Origin: Lutibacter maritimus
Lineage (GTDB): Bacteria > Bacteroidota > Bacteroidia > Flavobacteriales > Flavobacteriaceae
Assembly: GCF_900116115.1 (NCBI RefSeq)
Contig: NZ_FOZP01000004.1
Span: forward strand, 294,089-358,088
Direction of reading: 5' to 3'
DNA: 64,000 bases
Of the stretch, positions 16,866 to 26,031 are shown in pieces (positions within the stretch are counted from its first letter, which is position 1; each line of letters begins with the position of its first letter). A program made the position numbers and the translations under genes. Under the pieces are notes generated by a model, which ran no database searches, was not told the DNA's origin, and was given only the letters and a program-made list of their open reading frames with translations.

Positions 16866-17993
16866 CTATTTTTTATAGACTCGTCCTTTCCATTCATATT
16901 TTTTAAAGGTTGAAAAAAGACTAACAAAAAGGATATAAAAAGGATATAACAAACTTGTAATTGGAACAAAAATTAGCGATTTCCTATTTTTTAAAAATTT
17001 TGATGTCTTTTCAATTAATAAAAAATCAACAAACATTTTTTGGATAAAAATGATAAAGAAAGCTTTCCAATGAATTGGATTTATTAATGTTGTAATTATA
17101 ACAGTAAAAATCATTAAGTTTTCTAAAAAAACCATAATTCCAACAAATTTAGCAAAATTGTTTTTGTAAGATGTTGATTTTGAAGCCCAACGTATTTGCT
17201 GATTAAAAAACTGTTTCCAAGTTAGCGCTGAGTTTGTTAAAACAACACTTTCTTCCGATTTTAAAAAGAGCGTTTTATTAGGGTGTTTTTCAATCATTTT
17301 TTCTAATAAAAAAATATCGTCACCGCTTGCAATAGTTTCATTTCCAACAAAACCATTAATTTCATTAAATATTTTTTTTGAGTAACATAAATTTGCTCCG
17401 TTGCACATAAAAGGTTTTTTTATTCCAAAACCACCAATGGTACTTCCAATTAAACTTATAAAATTTAAGTTTTGAAAATGAAATAAAAAGGAAGCTTTCT
17501 GTTTAAATGAAACTGGAGCACTTATAAATAACGGTTTTTTATCTTCAATAAATTCATTAAAAAGAGTCAACCAATTTTTTGGCACTTCACAATCAGCATC
17601 AGTTGTCACAATCCAATCAAATTTTGACTGCTGAATTCCTACTGAAATAGCATCTTTTTTAGGAGAATTTGATGTTCTTTTATTGTTTAATAAAACAATT
17701 GTAAGTTGTGGATATTGTTTTTTAAAACCTGCAATAATTGGTTCAAATGCATCGGTAGAATTATCATTAACTAAAAGTATTTCAAACAAATTAGCTGGAT
17801 AATTTAAATTGGATAGCGATTGTAATAATTTGGGTAAATTTTCAACTTCATTTCTAAAAGCAACAACAATTGTAAAGGTGTTTTTTGGTGAAGTTTCACG
17901 ACTTTTAAAATTTTTAAGATAATTGAAACCGCTAATAAAAGCTATAATTAATATTGTATAAATAACAGATATTACAATAACAATGTAAATCAT
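16866..17993 (-). CDS. Family 2 glycosyltransferase, membrane-anchored
   Basis: A 375-residue GT-A glycosyltransferase with an N-terminal membrane segment (about 1-22) and C-terminal hydrophobic helices (about 285-360). Catalytic motifs are visible: VAFRNEVENLP near 49-59, VNDNSTD near 94-100, TTDADCEVP near 130 (the DxD metal site), and QQIRWASKS near 265, a QxxRW-like motif of processive or polyprenyl-linked enzymes. The sugar donor and acceptor are unknown. Its start overlaps the stop of the upstream flippase-like gene by 4 nt, so the two are coupled and may act together on a cell-envelope glycolipid. Confidence 0.88.
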   Translation of the reverse strand: MIYIVIVISVIYTILIIAFISGFNYLKNFKSRETSPKNTFTIVVAFRNEVENLPKLLQSLSNLNYPANLFEILLVNDNSTDAFEPIIAGFKKQYPQLTIVLLNNKRTSNSPKKDAISVGIQQSKFDWIVTTDADCEVPKNWLTLFNEFIEDKKPLFISAPVSFKQKASFLFHFQNLNFISLIGSTIGGFGIKKPFMCNGANLCYSKKIFNEINGFVGNETIASGDDIFLLEKMIEKHPNKTLFLKSEESVVLTNSALTWKQFFNQQIRWASKSTSYKNNFAKFVGIMVFLENLMIFTVIITTLINPIHWKAFFIIFIQKMFVDFLLIEKTSKFLKNRKSLIFVPITSLLYPFYILFVSLFSTFKKYEWKGRVYKK

Positions 17994-18928
17994 TCGCTTT
18001 TTTTAAGTTTAAAATTCAACACAAATATACTGCCAATAATTGCTGGAATCGCAAAATTCAACAGCCACATTATTGTTGTAATCGTCAAAATAGTAATTTC
18101 ATTTACACCAACAAAACTAAACAACCAAACTGCAATTGATCCTTTTATTGCCCAGTCAAAAATGGCGATACTTGGTATTATTGAAGCTAAAAAATACAGG
18201 CAAAACAATAAATTTAAAGCTGTGAAATAATCAATCTCAACAGAAAATAAATGTAATAAATATATAAATTGATGCGAGAAAAACACATACCGCAAAAATG
18301 AAAGTCCAACTATTTCAACATATATTTTCTTTGAAATACTTTTAAAATACGCTCCAATTTTATATAGCTTCAACTTTTTTCTGAATAAAATGGCGATTAC
18401 CAAAATACCAACAATCAAAACTATTTTTAAAACATTAATTTCTGGATATTGAAAACTGTAATTTTTTATTAAAAAAAACAATCCAAAAACTCCAAAAGTA
18501 ATAGTAATTAGTAGTTGACTTAAATTTCCGATAAGGTTTAAAAGCATTATTTGCTTTCTTTTCCCTTTTTCGAAATAAATAGATTTTGCGCCATATTCTC
18601 CAATTCTATTAGGCGTAATTATGGATGAAGTTAACGATGCAAAACATTGCTGATAAGCTTCAAAAAATGATATTTTATTTTCAATACTTGCTAATTTTTT
18701 CCATTTAAAAATTTCTAACAACCAATTGGCATCTGTAAAAAGCAATAAAATTAAAATAACAAATATTCCTTTAGAACCAACTATTGAAAGTTGTTCCAAA
18801 AATGCTTGAAAAGGCAAACCCTTATTATTGGCTATTTTTATATATAAAAAATAAAAAGCACCGACAACTATTACTAGCTTAGTAAGTAAAAAAAAGATGC
18901 GTTTATATTTGTTCAAGATATTGTACAT
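17990..18928 (-). CDS. Flippase-like integral membrane protein (LPG synthase TM family)
   Basis: A 312-residue polytopic membrane protein with about eight hydrophobic segments. SLTSSIITPNRIGEYGAKSIYFEKGKRKQ near 91-120 resembles the conserved region (P-x-R-x-GE) of the lysylphosphatidylglycerol synthetase transmembrane / UPF0104 family. Members without a synthase domain have been implicated in lipid or glycolipid transport in the envelope. It is translationally coupled to the downstream glycosyltransferase. The start at 18928 directly abuts the divergent ruvC start. Confidence 0.8.
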   Translation of the reverse strand: MYNILNKYKRIFFLLTKLVIVVGAFYFLYIKIANNKGLPFQAFLEQLSIVGSKGIFVILILLLFTDANWLLEIFKWKKLASIENKISFFEAYQQCFASLTSSIITPNRIGEYGAKSIYFEKGKRKQIMLLNLIGNLSQLLITITFGVFGLFFLIKNYSFQYPEINVLKIVLIVGILVIAILFRKKLKLYKIGAYFKSISKKIYVEIVGLSFLRYVFFSHQFIYLLHLFSVEIDYFTALNLLFCLYFLASIIPSIAIFDWAIKGSIAVWLFSFVGVNEITILTITTIMWLLNFAIPAIIGSIFVLNFKLKKSE

Positions 18929-19507
18929 TTGGTTTTACAAATAAACAACTTATTGAGTTCAGAAAAAATCATATTAGGCATAGATCCTGGAACCACAATT
19001 ATGGGTTTTGGTTTGATAAAAGTGGCAAATAAAAAAATGGAATTAATTGTTTTAGACGAATTAATTCTAAAAAATTATGATGATCATTATATAAAATTAA
19101 AATTAATTTTTGAACGTACCATTCAATTAATTGAAACATACCATCCAGATGAAATTGCAATTGAAGCTCCTTTTTTTGGTAAAAATGTACAATCCATGTT
19201 AAAATTAGGACGCGCACAAGGTGTTGCAATGGCTGCAGGATTATCTCGTGAAGTTCCAATTACTGAATATTCGCCAAAAAAAATTAAAATGGCAATTACT
19301 GGCAACGGAAATGCTAGTAAAGAACAAGTGGCAAAAATGCTTCAAAATTTATTAAAAATTAAAGAATTACCTACAAATTTAGATGCAACAGATGGTTTAG
19401 CCGCTGCTGTTTGTCATTTTTATAACAGCGGAAATGTTACCTTAGGAAAAAGTTATACCGGTTGGTCGGCCTTTGTAAAGCAAAATGGAGATAGAGTAAA
19501 AAAGTAA
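18929..19507 (+). CDS. ruvC: Crossover junction endodeoxyribonuclease RuvC
   Basis: The Holliday junction resolvase, about 184-192 residues. Catalytic acids lie in GIDPGTT near 17-23, IEAPFFGKN near 71-79, and DATDGLAAAVCHF near 151-163, with the QSMLKLGRAQGVA motif between. The start used here is TTG at 18929, since no ATG precedes the conserved IILGIDPG. Another TTG eight codons downstream (within LLSSEK) is equally plausible. The gene begins at the base next to the divergent flippase gene's start, so both promoters must overlap coding sequence. Confidence 0.93.
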   Translation: MVLQINNLLSSEKIILGIDPGTTIMGFGLIKVANKKMELIVLDELILKNYDDHYIKLKLIFERTIQLIETYHPDEIAIEAPFFGKNVQSMLKLGRAQGVAMAAGLSREVPITEYSPKKIKMAITGNGNASKEQVAKMLQNLLKIKELPTNLDATDGLAAAVCHFYNSGNVTLGKSYTGWSAFVKQNGDRVKK

Positions 19508-19795
19508 TTAAATTACCACATCACACTCATAAAATTCATATTTTTTCTCAATTATTAATTGACGGTGTTCTCTAAATAAATGGTATTCTTTAGAGTTTTC
19601 CATTTTAACTCTATCTTCTTTAGAATTCCAAAATTCTACTAAAAAATATCTATTTGGCTCATTTCTATCTTTAAAAATATGAAAATGATCTAATCCCGCA
19701 GGCTTAGCTTCTGTCAATTCTTCAAATTTTTGAAGTTCAACAAACGTTATCCCTTCCCCTTCCTTAACTTTAAAAGAAACAATATAAGTATACAT
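19508..19795 (-). CDS. Antibiotic biosynthesis monooxygenase-like (ABM) domain protein
   Basis: A 95-residue ferredoxin-like alpha/beta barrel protein with the ABM pattern: YIVSFKVKEGEG, FHIFKDRNEPNRYFLVEFWNSKED, then YHLFREHRQLI. Related proteins are quinol monooxygenases or heme-related, but many have no known activity. I place the start at the ATG at 19795 (MYTYIVSFK), because the domain begins there. A longer frame from 19849 would add 18 unrelated residues. The stop is immediately next to the ruvC stop. Confidence 0.75.
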   Translation of the reverse strand: MYTYIVSFKVKEGEGITFVELQKFEELTEAKPAGLDHFHIFKDRNEPNRYFLVEFWNSKEDRVKMENSKEYHLFREHRQLIIEKKYEFYECDVVI

Positions 19796-19909
19796 AATAG
19801 CTGTCGTTTTATCAAATTTACAACACCATATTGGTAAAAAAGGTAACAAAAATCACCTTTCATGTTTTTTTTTAAATGTGTACATTTATAACACTCAAAT
19901 TTTTTTATT

Positions 19910-21049
19910 TTGGCTGGAATATATTTACATATACCGTTTTGTAAACAAGCATGTTACTACTGCGATTTTCATTTTTCTACTTCTTTAAAAAGAAAAGACG
20001 AAATGATTCTGGCTTTAAAAAATGAATTACTTTTAAGAAAAGATGAACTAAAAAATGAGTTTGTTGAAACTATTTATTTTGGAGGCGGAACACCTTCCCT
20101 TCTTAACACAGAAGAATTACAGTTACTACTTAATACTATTTATTGTAATTATAATGTAAATTCTAATCCTGAAATTACGTTGGAAGCAAATCCTGATGAT
20201 TTATCGGAAGAAAAAATCATTGAATTATCAAAAACGCCTATAAATAGATTAAGCATTGGAATTCAATCTTTTTTTGATGATGATTTAAAATTTATGAATC
20301 GTGCGCATTCTGCAGAAGAATCTAAAAAATGTTTAAAGGTTGCGTTACAATATTTTAATAATATTACAATTGATCTTATTTATGGAGTACCAAATATGAC
20401 AAACAAAAAATGGGTAAAAAACCTAAAAATTGCTTTTGATTTTGGTGTGCCTCATATATCTAGTTACGCTTTAACAGTTGAGGAAAAAACAGCATTAGAT
20501 ACTTTTATTAAAAAAGGAAAAGTTCCTCCAGTTGATGAAAACTTAGCTCTAGAACATTTTAATATTTTAACTGAAGAAACTGAAAAACAAGGATTTATAC
20601 AGTATGAAATTTCAAATTTTGGCAAACCAAACTTTTTTTCAAAACATAACACTTCATATTGGTTGGGCGAAAATTATTTAGGAATTGGTCCATCGGCACA
20701 TTCATTTAATGGAGCAGAAAGAGCTTGGAATGTTTCAAACAATGCAAAATATATAAACTCAATAAACGAAAATAAATTACCAATTGAAATAGAAAAGTTA
20801 ACTGGAAACAATAGATTTAATGAATATATTATGACTGGTTTAAGAACCATTTGGGGCGTTTCATTTGAAAAAGTTGAAAAGGAATTTGGTGCTTTACGAT
20901 TAGAATTATTGAAAAAAAATAGTGAACCATTTATTAATAAAGGTCTGTTAGAAGTTCAATTAAGCACGTTTGCAAGTCCAACGTTAGTAACTACAAAAAA
21001 AGGTAAATTTTTGGCTGATGGAATTGCAAGCGACTTGTTTATTATTTAA
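19910..21049 (+). CDS. hemW: Radical SAM heme chaperone HemW
   Basis: A 379-residue radical SAM protein of the HemW family, formerly annotated as oxygen-independent coproporphyrinogen oxidase. The cluster motif CKQACYYCDF is at 11-20, followed by FGGGTPSLLN near 57-66, and EANPDDL and RLSIGIQSFFDDDL motifs. Several HemW proteins bind and transfer heme and do not decarboxylate coproporphyrinogen. The start is TTG at 19910, giving MAGIYLHIPFC, which aligns with the usual N-terminus. No in-frame ATG fits. A small MmcQ/YjbR gene follows after 10 nt. Confidence 0.92.
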   Translation: MAGIYLHIPFCKQACYYCDFHFSTSLKRKDEMILALKNELLLRKDELKNEFVETIYFGGGTPSLLNTEELQLLLNTIYCNYNVNSNPEITLEANPDDLSEEKIIELSKTPINRLSIGIQSFFDDDLKFMNRAHSAEESKKCLKVALQYFNNITIDLIYGVPNMTNKKWVKNLKIAFDFGVPHISSYALTVEEKTALDTFIKKGKVPPVDENLALEHFNILTEETEKQGFIQYEISNFGKPNFFSKHNTSYWLGENYLGIGPSAHSFNGAERAWNVSNNAKYINSINENKLPIEIEKLTGNNRFNEYIMTGLRTIWGVSFEKVEKEFGALRLELLKKNSEPFINKGLLEVQLSTFASPTLVTTKKGKFLADGIASDLFII

Positions 21050-21059
21050 AATACTTAAA

Positions 21060-21416
21060 ATGAACATTGAAGAATTTAGAGAATATTGCTTGTCAAAAAA
21101 ACATGTAACCGAATGTTTTCCTTTTGATGAACAAACCTTGGTATTTAAAGTAGCTGGTAAAATGTTTGCTTTATCTGGTTTAGAAAAACATCCATCTACA
21201 GTTAATTTAAAATGCGATCCTGAAAAAGCTATCGAATTACGTGATGCACATCACGACATTATTGAAGGTTTTCATATGAGCAAAAAACATTGGAATACCA
21301 TCATTATTGAAGGAGGTTTATCTAACCTATTTATTAAAGAATTAATAGATCATTCATACAATTTAGTAGTACAAGGACTCACAAAAAAATTGCAAAAAGA
21401 ACTTGGTTTTATATAA
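21060..21416 (+). CDS. MmcQ/YjbR family protein
   Basis: A 118-residue protein of the MmcQ/YjbR fold, a double-wing DNA-binding-like domain. Conserved elements are ECFPFDEQTLVFKVAGKMFAL near 20-40, LKCDPEKAIELRD near 51-63, and KKHWNTIIIEG near 77-87 (the usual xxxHWNTV). I set the start at ATG 21060 (MNIEEFREYC), because an upstream in-frame TTG at 21018 lies inside hemW. Probably cotranscribed with hemW. Molecular role unproven. Confidence 0.85.
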   Translation: MNIEEFREYCLSKKHVTECFPFDEQTLVFKVAGKMFALSGLEKHPSTVNLKCDPEKAIELRDAHHDIIEGFHMSKKHWNTIIIEGGLSNLFIKELIDHSYNLVVQGLTKKLQKELGFI

Positions 21417-21422
21417 ATTAAA

Positions 21423-22265
21423 TTAGTGTTTCTTTTTATATTCCGAGGGTGTTACACCTTTAACTGCTTTAAATTTTCTATTAAAATTTGCCAAATTATT
21501 AAACCCCGATTTGTATGAAATTTCAGTAATACTTAAATCGTTATTTTTTGCTAACAATTTACATGCGTTTCCAATTCTAACGTCAATTAAAAAATTAACA
21601 AAAGTTTTTGTAGTTCGTTGTTTAAAATACCTGCAAAATGCATTCGGAGTCATATTTGCAATGTCAGCAACTTCATTTAGGGTAATTTCTTTATGAAAAT
21701 TATCCATTGTGTATTTAAAAATATCACTCATTCTTTTCCCTTCATCACCAGCATACTTTTTTAAATTTATCATTGATGATAATTTTCTTTTTTGTGCAGA
21801 AGAAATGATATTTAAAATTTCTAAAAATGAAGTAAACTGTTCGTATTTAGATAGTGATTTAATATTATACAGCAATAAATTCAATTCTTCTTTATTACTT
21901 AATACTTCATACCCTAAAATAGCATTATTAAAAAAATTTTGGAAATGTTCAAATTCAGGTAAATCAAAAAAGTGTTCACCATAAGAATTTTTAGAAAAAA
22001 ACACAGTACTCATTTCACACTGCTGCTCAAATGCATCATCTCTTTTAAAAACGTGCGGTAAATTTTCACCAATCACAAAAATATCGCCTTCTTTAAATTC
22101 ACCAACACAATCGCCAATTATATAAGTACCTTCCCCAACAATTACTGAACTTATTTGAATTTCTTTATGTTGATGTAATTTTTCGTAAAAAGTTTCACCT
22201 TTATATTGTTCCGTATATAAAGTAACATTTTCAGGTTTTGGTATTGTAAATGGTAAAACTTTCAT
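21423..22265 (-). CDS. AraC family transcriptional regulator (hydroxyproline operon)
   Basis: A 280-residue regulator with an N-terminal cupin-like sensing domain (about 25-110: HQHKEIQISSVIVGEGTYIIGD, FVIGENLPHVFK) and a C-terminal pair of helix-turn-helices (about 190-280: LNEVADIANMTPNAFCRYFKQRT, then LSITEISYKSGFNNLANFNRKFKAVKG and PSEYKKKH). It is divergent from the hydroxyproline catabolic genes across a 136-nt intergenic region. The likely role is activation of that operon in response to hydroxyproline or an intermediate, inferred from position. Confidence 0.9.
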   Translation of the reverse strand: MKVLPFTIPKPENVTLYTEQYKGETFYEKLHQHKEIQISSVIVGEGTYIIGDCVGEFKEGDIFVIGENLPHVFKRDDAFEQQCEMSTVFFSKNSYGEHFFDLPEFEHFQNFFNNAILGYEVLSNKEELNLLLYNIKSLSKYEQFTSFLEILNIISSAQKRKLSSMINLKKYAGDEGKRMSDIFKYTMDNFHKEITLNEVADIANMTPNAFCRYFKQRTTKTFVNFLIDVRIGNACKLLAKNNDLSITEISYKSGFNNLANFNRKFKAVKGVTPSEYKKKH

Positions 22266-22378
22266 TCAAAAAAAATATAAATCAAAATTAATCATTTTTT
22301 TTCAAAAAAATCAACAATTAAGGTAAAATAATACTATTATAAGTTAGAAATACTGATAAATTCATTAAAAACTTCTTA

Positions 22379-22386
22379 TAAATTTG
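22379..22386 (+). promoter_or_regulatory. -7 element of the hydroxyproline operon
   Basis: TAAATTTG matches TAnnTTTG and would start transcription near 22393, nine bases before the ATG at 22402. No -33 TTG is seen at the right distance, as might be expected of a promoter needing an activator. It also argues against the TTG at 22384 as the start codon of the first gene. Confidence 0.5.
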
Positions 22387-22401
22387 TATAAATCGAAAAT
22401 T

Positions 22402-23316
22402 ATGAAAATAAATTGGGAGGGCGTTATGCCAGCAGTTACTACTAAATTTAAAGATAATGACACACTAGATATCAACACTTTTAAAAAAAATATTAATGCT
22501 CAATTGGCCGCAGGTGTGAGCGGAATAATTTTAGGAGGAACACTTGGTGAAGCAAGTACCCTTACAAGTGAAGAGAAAAAAACTTTAATTTTAACCACCG
22601 TTAAATTAGTAAAGGGTAAAATACCTGTAATAATTAATATTGCCGAACAATCTACAACCAATGCCATTGAGGCTGCAAAAAAAGCAGCAGAATATGGAGC
22701 AAACGGTTTAATGATGTTACCTCCTATGCGATATAAAGCTGATGCCAGAGAAACTGTCACTTATTTTAAAAAAGTTGCCAACAGCACTTCGCTGCCAATT
22801 ATGATCTATAACAATCCCATAGATTATGGAATTGAAGTAACCATTGATATGTTTGAAGAATTGTCCGAATGCAAAAATATTGAAGCGGTAAAAGAATCAA
22901 CCAGAGATATTTCTAATGTTACAAGAATGAGAAACCGTTTCGGAAACCGTTTCGCTATTTTATGTGGCGTTGACACCTTAGCTTTAGAAAGTATTTTAAT
23001 GGGTGCTAATGGTTGGGTTGCTGGTTTAGTTTGTGCATTCCCTGCAGAAACTGTTGCAATTTACAAACTTGCTAAAGCAGGTAAAATTAATGAAGCTCAA
23101 AAAATATACAGTTGGTTTTTGCCTTTGTTAGAATTAGATATAAGTACTAAATTAGTACAAAATATTAAATTGGCCGAAGTTGCAACAGGTCTTGGAACAG
23201 AAAATGTAAGAGAGCCTCGTTTACGTTTAATTGGCGAGGAACGCAAACGTGTATTAGCTATAATAAAAGATAGTTTAAAAACCCGACCAACTTTACCAAA
23301 TTATAAAAATTTATAA
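22402..23316 (+). CDS. DapA-family lyase, probable 1-pyrroline-4-hydroxy-2-carboxylate deaminase
   Basis: A 304-residue class I aldolase-like protein of the dihydrodipicolinate synthase family. The Schiff-base lysine is Lys164 (EAVKESTRD), the catalytic tyrosine Tyr136 (MIYNNP), and GGTLGEASTLT at 45-55 is the GTTGE-like loop. Its neighbours are a semialdehyde dehydrogenase, a proline-racemase-family epimerase and a D-amino-acid oxidoreductase. The most likely reaction is deamination of 1-pyrroline-4-hydroxy-2-carboxylate to 2-oxoglutarate semialdehyde. The first ATG after the promoter is used. Family members also act on other keto acids, so the assignment rests on context. Confidence 0.85.
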   Translation: MKINWEGVMPAVTTKFKDNDTLDINTFKKNINAQLAAGVSGIILGGTLGEASTLTSEEKKTLILTTVKLVKGKIPVIINIAEQSTTNAIEAAKKAAEYGANGLMMLPPMRYKADARETVTYFKKVANSTSLPIMIYNNPIDYGIEVTIDMFEELSECKNIEAVKESTRDISNVTRMRNRFGNRFAILCGVDTLALESILMGANGWVAGLVCAFPAETVAIYKLAKAGKINEAQKIYSWFLPLLELDISTKLVQNIKLAEVATGLGTENVREPRLRLIGEERKRVLAIIKDSLKTRPTLPNYKNL

Positions 23317-23326
23317 ATAGTTAATT

Positions 23327-23410
23327 TGGGTGTTTCCGCTAGCGGTCGTGCTTTCGGTTAAATCTTTTTTTGCAAAAATGCAAAAAAAGGATACCACCTC
23401 AATCACTAAC
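23327..23410 (+). repeat. Bacteroidota intergenic repeat, copy 1
   Basis: Begins TTTGGGTGTTTCCGCTAGCG, then CGGTCGTGCTTTCGGTT, a TTTTTTTGCA/TGCAAAAAAA hairpin, and ends ATCACTAAC. It shares this order of motifs with the repeat at 40454-40531 in the opposite orientation (GGG-C/T-GTT, CGGTCGG/TGCT, CTAAC end). I recall such elements as widespread in Flavobacteriia intergenic regions. Here it separates the first and second genes of the hydroxyproline operon and may fold into mRNA structure between them. Confidence 0.65.
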
Positions 23411-23430
23411 ACAAAACAAAAAAATCAAGA

Positions 23431-25017
23431 ATGATTACAGGAAAAAATTATATTGGAAACCTTCTTTCTTCAATTGGAGATATCACTTTTCAAACATTTA
23501 ATCCAAAAACCAATACCGAAAATACAGCTGTTTTTTATGAAGCATCTACAATAGAAATTGAAAAAGCAGCAGAATTAGCAACTAAAGCATTTCAAACATT
23601 TAAAAATACTTCTGGCTTAAAAAAAGCAGCATTTTTAAATGAAATTGCAAATGAAATTGAAGCTTTAGGAAACGAATTAATTGAAACATACTGTGCCGAA
23701 ACAGGCTTACCAGAAGCAAGAGCAATGGGCGAACGAGGAAGAACACTATTTCAATTGCGTAGCTTTGCAAATTTAGTAAGCGAAGGCTCATGGCTAGAAG
23801 CCACCATAGACACCGAAGATTTAAACCGTCTCCCTATTCCCAAAGTAGATCTTCGAAAAATGTTAGTACCCATTGGTCCAGTTGTAGTTTTTGGAGCAAG
23901 TAATTTTCCTTTAGCATACTCTACAGCTGGTGGAGATACAGCTGCAGCTTTTGCAGCTGGTTGCCCGGTTATTGTAAAATCACATCCAATGCATGCTGGA
24001 ACAGGAGAATTAGTAGCTTCTGCAATTATTAAAGCTGCCGAAAAAACAAATATGCCAAATGGTGTTTTTTCAAATTTAAATAGTAGCGGAATTGAAGTTG
24101 GTGCTACATTGGTTAAAAACCCTAATGTTAAAGCTGTTGGATTTACCGGAAGCATTATTGGCGGAAGAGCCTTATATAATATGGCAGCCGAACGACCTGA
24201 ACCAATTCCAGTTTTTGCTGAAATGGGAAGTGTAAATCCAGTTATAATTTTACCAAATGCCGCCAAAAATAATGGTATAAATTGGGCAAAAACCTATGCA
24301 AGTTCTATAACTATGGGAGCTGGACAATTTTGCACAAATCCTGGTTTAATTTTAGGAATTAAAGGAACAGATTTAACAAATTTTATAAAAAAATTATCCG
24401 AAGAAATTTTACAAATTGAACCAACGTGTATGTTGCATCCTAAAATTATTGGCGCTTATGAAACAAACAAAGTAAAAATGCAAAATCAGAAAGGGCTGCA
24501 AACAACTGCCAATTTTGAAAATGAAACTTCACAAAATTATGGAAAGCAAATAATAACAACAGTTGAAGGAAATACTTTTTTAAATAATACAACATTACAT
24601 CAAGAAGTTTTTGGTCCATTTTCAATGGTTGTTCAATGTGAAAATTTTCACCAATTAGAAGAAATTATTTCAAAATTAGAAGGACAATTAACTGGTACTA
24701 TTTTAGCTGAAAATGGAGAATTAATGGCATACTCTAACATTATAAATGCACTTCAAAATAGAGTTGGACGTATTATATTTAATGGAGTTCCAACAGGTGT
24801 TGAAGTTTGTCCCGCAATGACTCATGGAGGTCCTTACCCTGCTTCAACGGATAGCCGATTTACTGCTGTTGGAGTTAACTCTATAAAACGTTGGGTTCGT
24901 CCGTTTAGTTTCCAAAATTGGCCTAATGAATTGTTACCTAGCGAACTTAAAAACGAAAACCCTTTAGGAATTTCGCGTTTAATAAATGGAGAAAATACCC
25001 GTAAACCAATAAACTAA
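23431..25017 (+). CDS. 2-oxoglutarate semialdehyde (2,5-dioxovalerate) dehydrogenase
   Basis: A 528-residue aldehyde dehydrogenase with the catalytic Cys301 in GAGQFCTNPG and the general base Glu in AEMGSVNPV near 266. FTGSIIGGRAL is the cofactor loop. The length and NPG after the cysteine fit the subgroup of alpha-ketoglutarate semialdehyde dehydrogenases. In this operon it would oxidise the semialdehyde to 2-oxoglutarate, feeding the TCA cycle. It follows the deaminase gene by 114 nt containing a repeat, and is 3 nt before the epimerase gene. Confidence 0.9.
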   Translation: MITGKNYIGNLLSSIGDITFQTFNPKTNTENTAVFYEASTIEIEKAAELATKAFQTFKNTSGLKKAAFLNEIANEIEALGNELIETYCAETGLPEARAMGERGRTLFQLRSFANLVSEGSWLEATIDTEDLNRLPIPKVDLRKMLVPIGPVVVFGASNFPLAYSTAGGDTAAAFAAGCPVIVKSHPMHAGTGELVASAIIKAAEKTNMPNGVFSNLNSSGIEVGATLVKNPNVKAVGFTGSIIGGRALYNMAAERPEPIPVFAEMGSVNPVIILPNAAKNNGINWAKTYASSITMGAGQFCTNPGLILGIKGTDLTNFIKKLSEEILQIEPTCMLHPKIIGAYETNKVKMQNQKGLQTTANFENETSQNYGKQIITTVEGNTFLNNTTLHQEVFGPFSMVVQCENFHQLEEIISKLEGQLTGTILAENGELMAYSNIINALQNRVGRIIFNGVPTGVEVCPAMTHGGPYPASTDSRFTAVGVNSIKRWVRPFSFQNWPNELLPSELKNENPLGISRLINGENTRKPIN

Positions 25018-25020
25018 TTA

Positions 25021-26028
25021 ATGAGTAAAAAAACATTTTTTTGCATTGACGCTCACACTTGCGGAAATCCAGTTAGGTTGGTAGCTGGAGGAATTCCTAA
25101 TTTATTAGGCAAAAACATGAGTGAAAAACGTCAAAATTTTCTAAAAGAATTTGACTGGATTCGGAAAGGATTAATGTTTGAACCTCGCGGACATGATATG
25201 ATGAGTGGTAGCATATTATATCCGCCAAATGATCCCGAAAATGATTTTTCTATTTTATTTATTGAAACTTCAGGATGTTTACCAATGTGCGGACATGGAA
25301 CAATAGGAACGGTAACTATTGCGGTAGAAGAAGGTTTAATTACACCTAAAATTCCTGGAAAAATTAAAATGGAAGCGCCCGCTGGCATTATAGAAATTGA
25401 ATATCAACAAACAGAAAAAAAGGTTGATTGGGTAAAATTAACCAATGTAAAAAGTTATTTAGCAGCAGAAAAATTAACTATAAATTGTCAGGAATTAGGA
25501 GAACTTAGTTTTGATGTTGCTTATGGCGGTAATTTCTATGCTATAATTGATCCACAAGAAAACTTTAGTGGAATTCAAGATTTCACTGCAAGTAAAATAA
25601 TTCAATATTCTAACATTATTAGAAATCGCATTAACAAAAAGTATCCAAACTTGTTTATCCACCCAGAAAATGAAACTATTAGAGATGTAAGTCATATTAT
25701 GTGGACAGGAAAACCAATTAATGCAACATCATCAGGTAGAAATGCAGTTTTTTATGGAGATAAAGCTATTGACCGATCACCCTGTGGTACTGGAACTTCG
25801 GCTCGTATGGCTCAACTATACGCAAAAGGAAAATTAAATATAGGTGAAGAATTTATTCACGAAAGTTATATTGGATCAATTTTTATTGGAAAAATTGAAA
25901 AAGAAACTACTATCAATGGAAATTTAGCAATTATTCCGAGTATTAAAGGTTGGGCAAAAATTTATGGCTATAACACCATAATTATTGATGATGACGATCC
26001 TTACGCACACGGTTTTCAAGTTTTATAA
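25021..26028 (+). CDS. 4-hydroxyproline 2-epimerase (proline racemase family)
   Basis: A 335-residue proline-racemase-family enzyme. Both catalytic cysteines are present: Cys90 in LPMCGHGTIG and Cys255 in DRSPCGTGTSARMA. The two-cysteine form distinguishes racemases/epimerases from the trans-3-hydroxyproline dehydratases, in which one is Thr. With a hydroxyproline-type operon around it, conversion of trans-4-hydroxy-L-proline to cis-4-hydroxy-D-proline is most likely. Proline racemase activity cannot be excluded. Three bases separate it from both neighbours, so it is within one transcript. Confidence 0.9.
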   Translation: MSKKTFFCIDAHTCGNPVRLVAGGIPNLLGKNMSEKRQNFLKEFDWIRKGLMFEPRGHDMMSGSILYPPNDPENDFSILFIETSGCLPMCGHGTIGTVTIAVEEGLITPKIPGKIKMEAPAGIIEIEYQQTEKKVDWVKLTNVKSYLAAEKLTINCQELGELSFDVAYGGNFYAIIDPQENFSGIQDFTASKIIQYSNIIRNRINKKYPNLFIHPENETIRDVSHIMWTGKPINATSSGRNAVFYGDKAIDRSPCGTGTSARMAQLYAKGKLNIGEEFIHESYIGSIFIGKIEKETTINGNLAIIPSIKGWAKIYGYNTIIIDDDDPYAHGFQVL

Positions 26029-26031
26029 ATT

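Noticed and set aside
22384..22401. TTG at 22384 as start of the DapA-family gene
   Set aside because: It overlaps the -7 promoter element TAAATTTG, and the ATG at 22402 fits the family N-terminus.
23751..24266. 171-codon minus-strand ORF inside the semialdehyde dehydrogenase gene
   Set aside because: Antisense shadow of conserved aldehyde dehydrogenase codons, with no own promoter or recognisable product.
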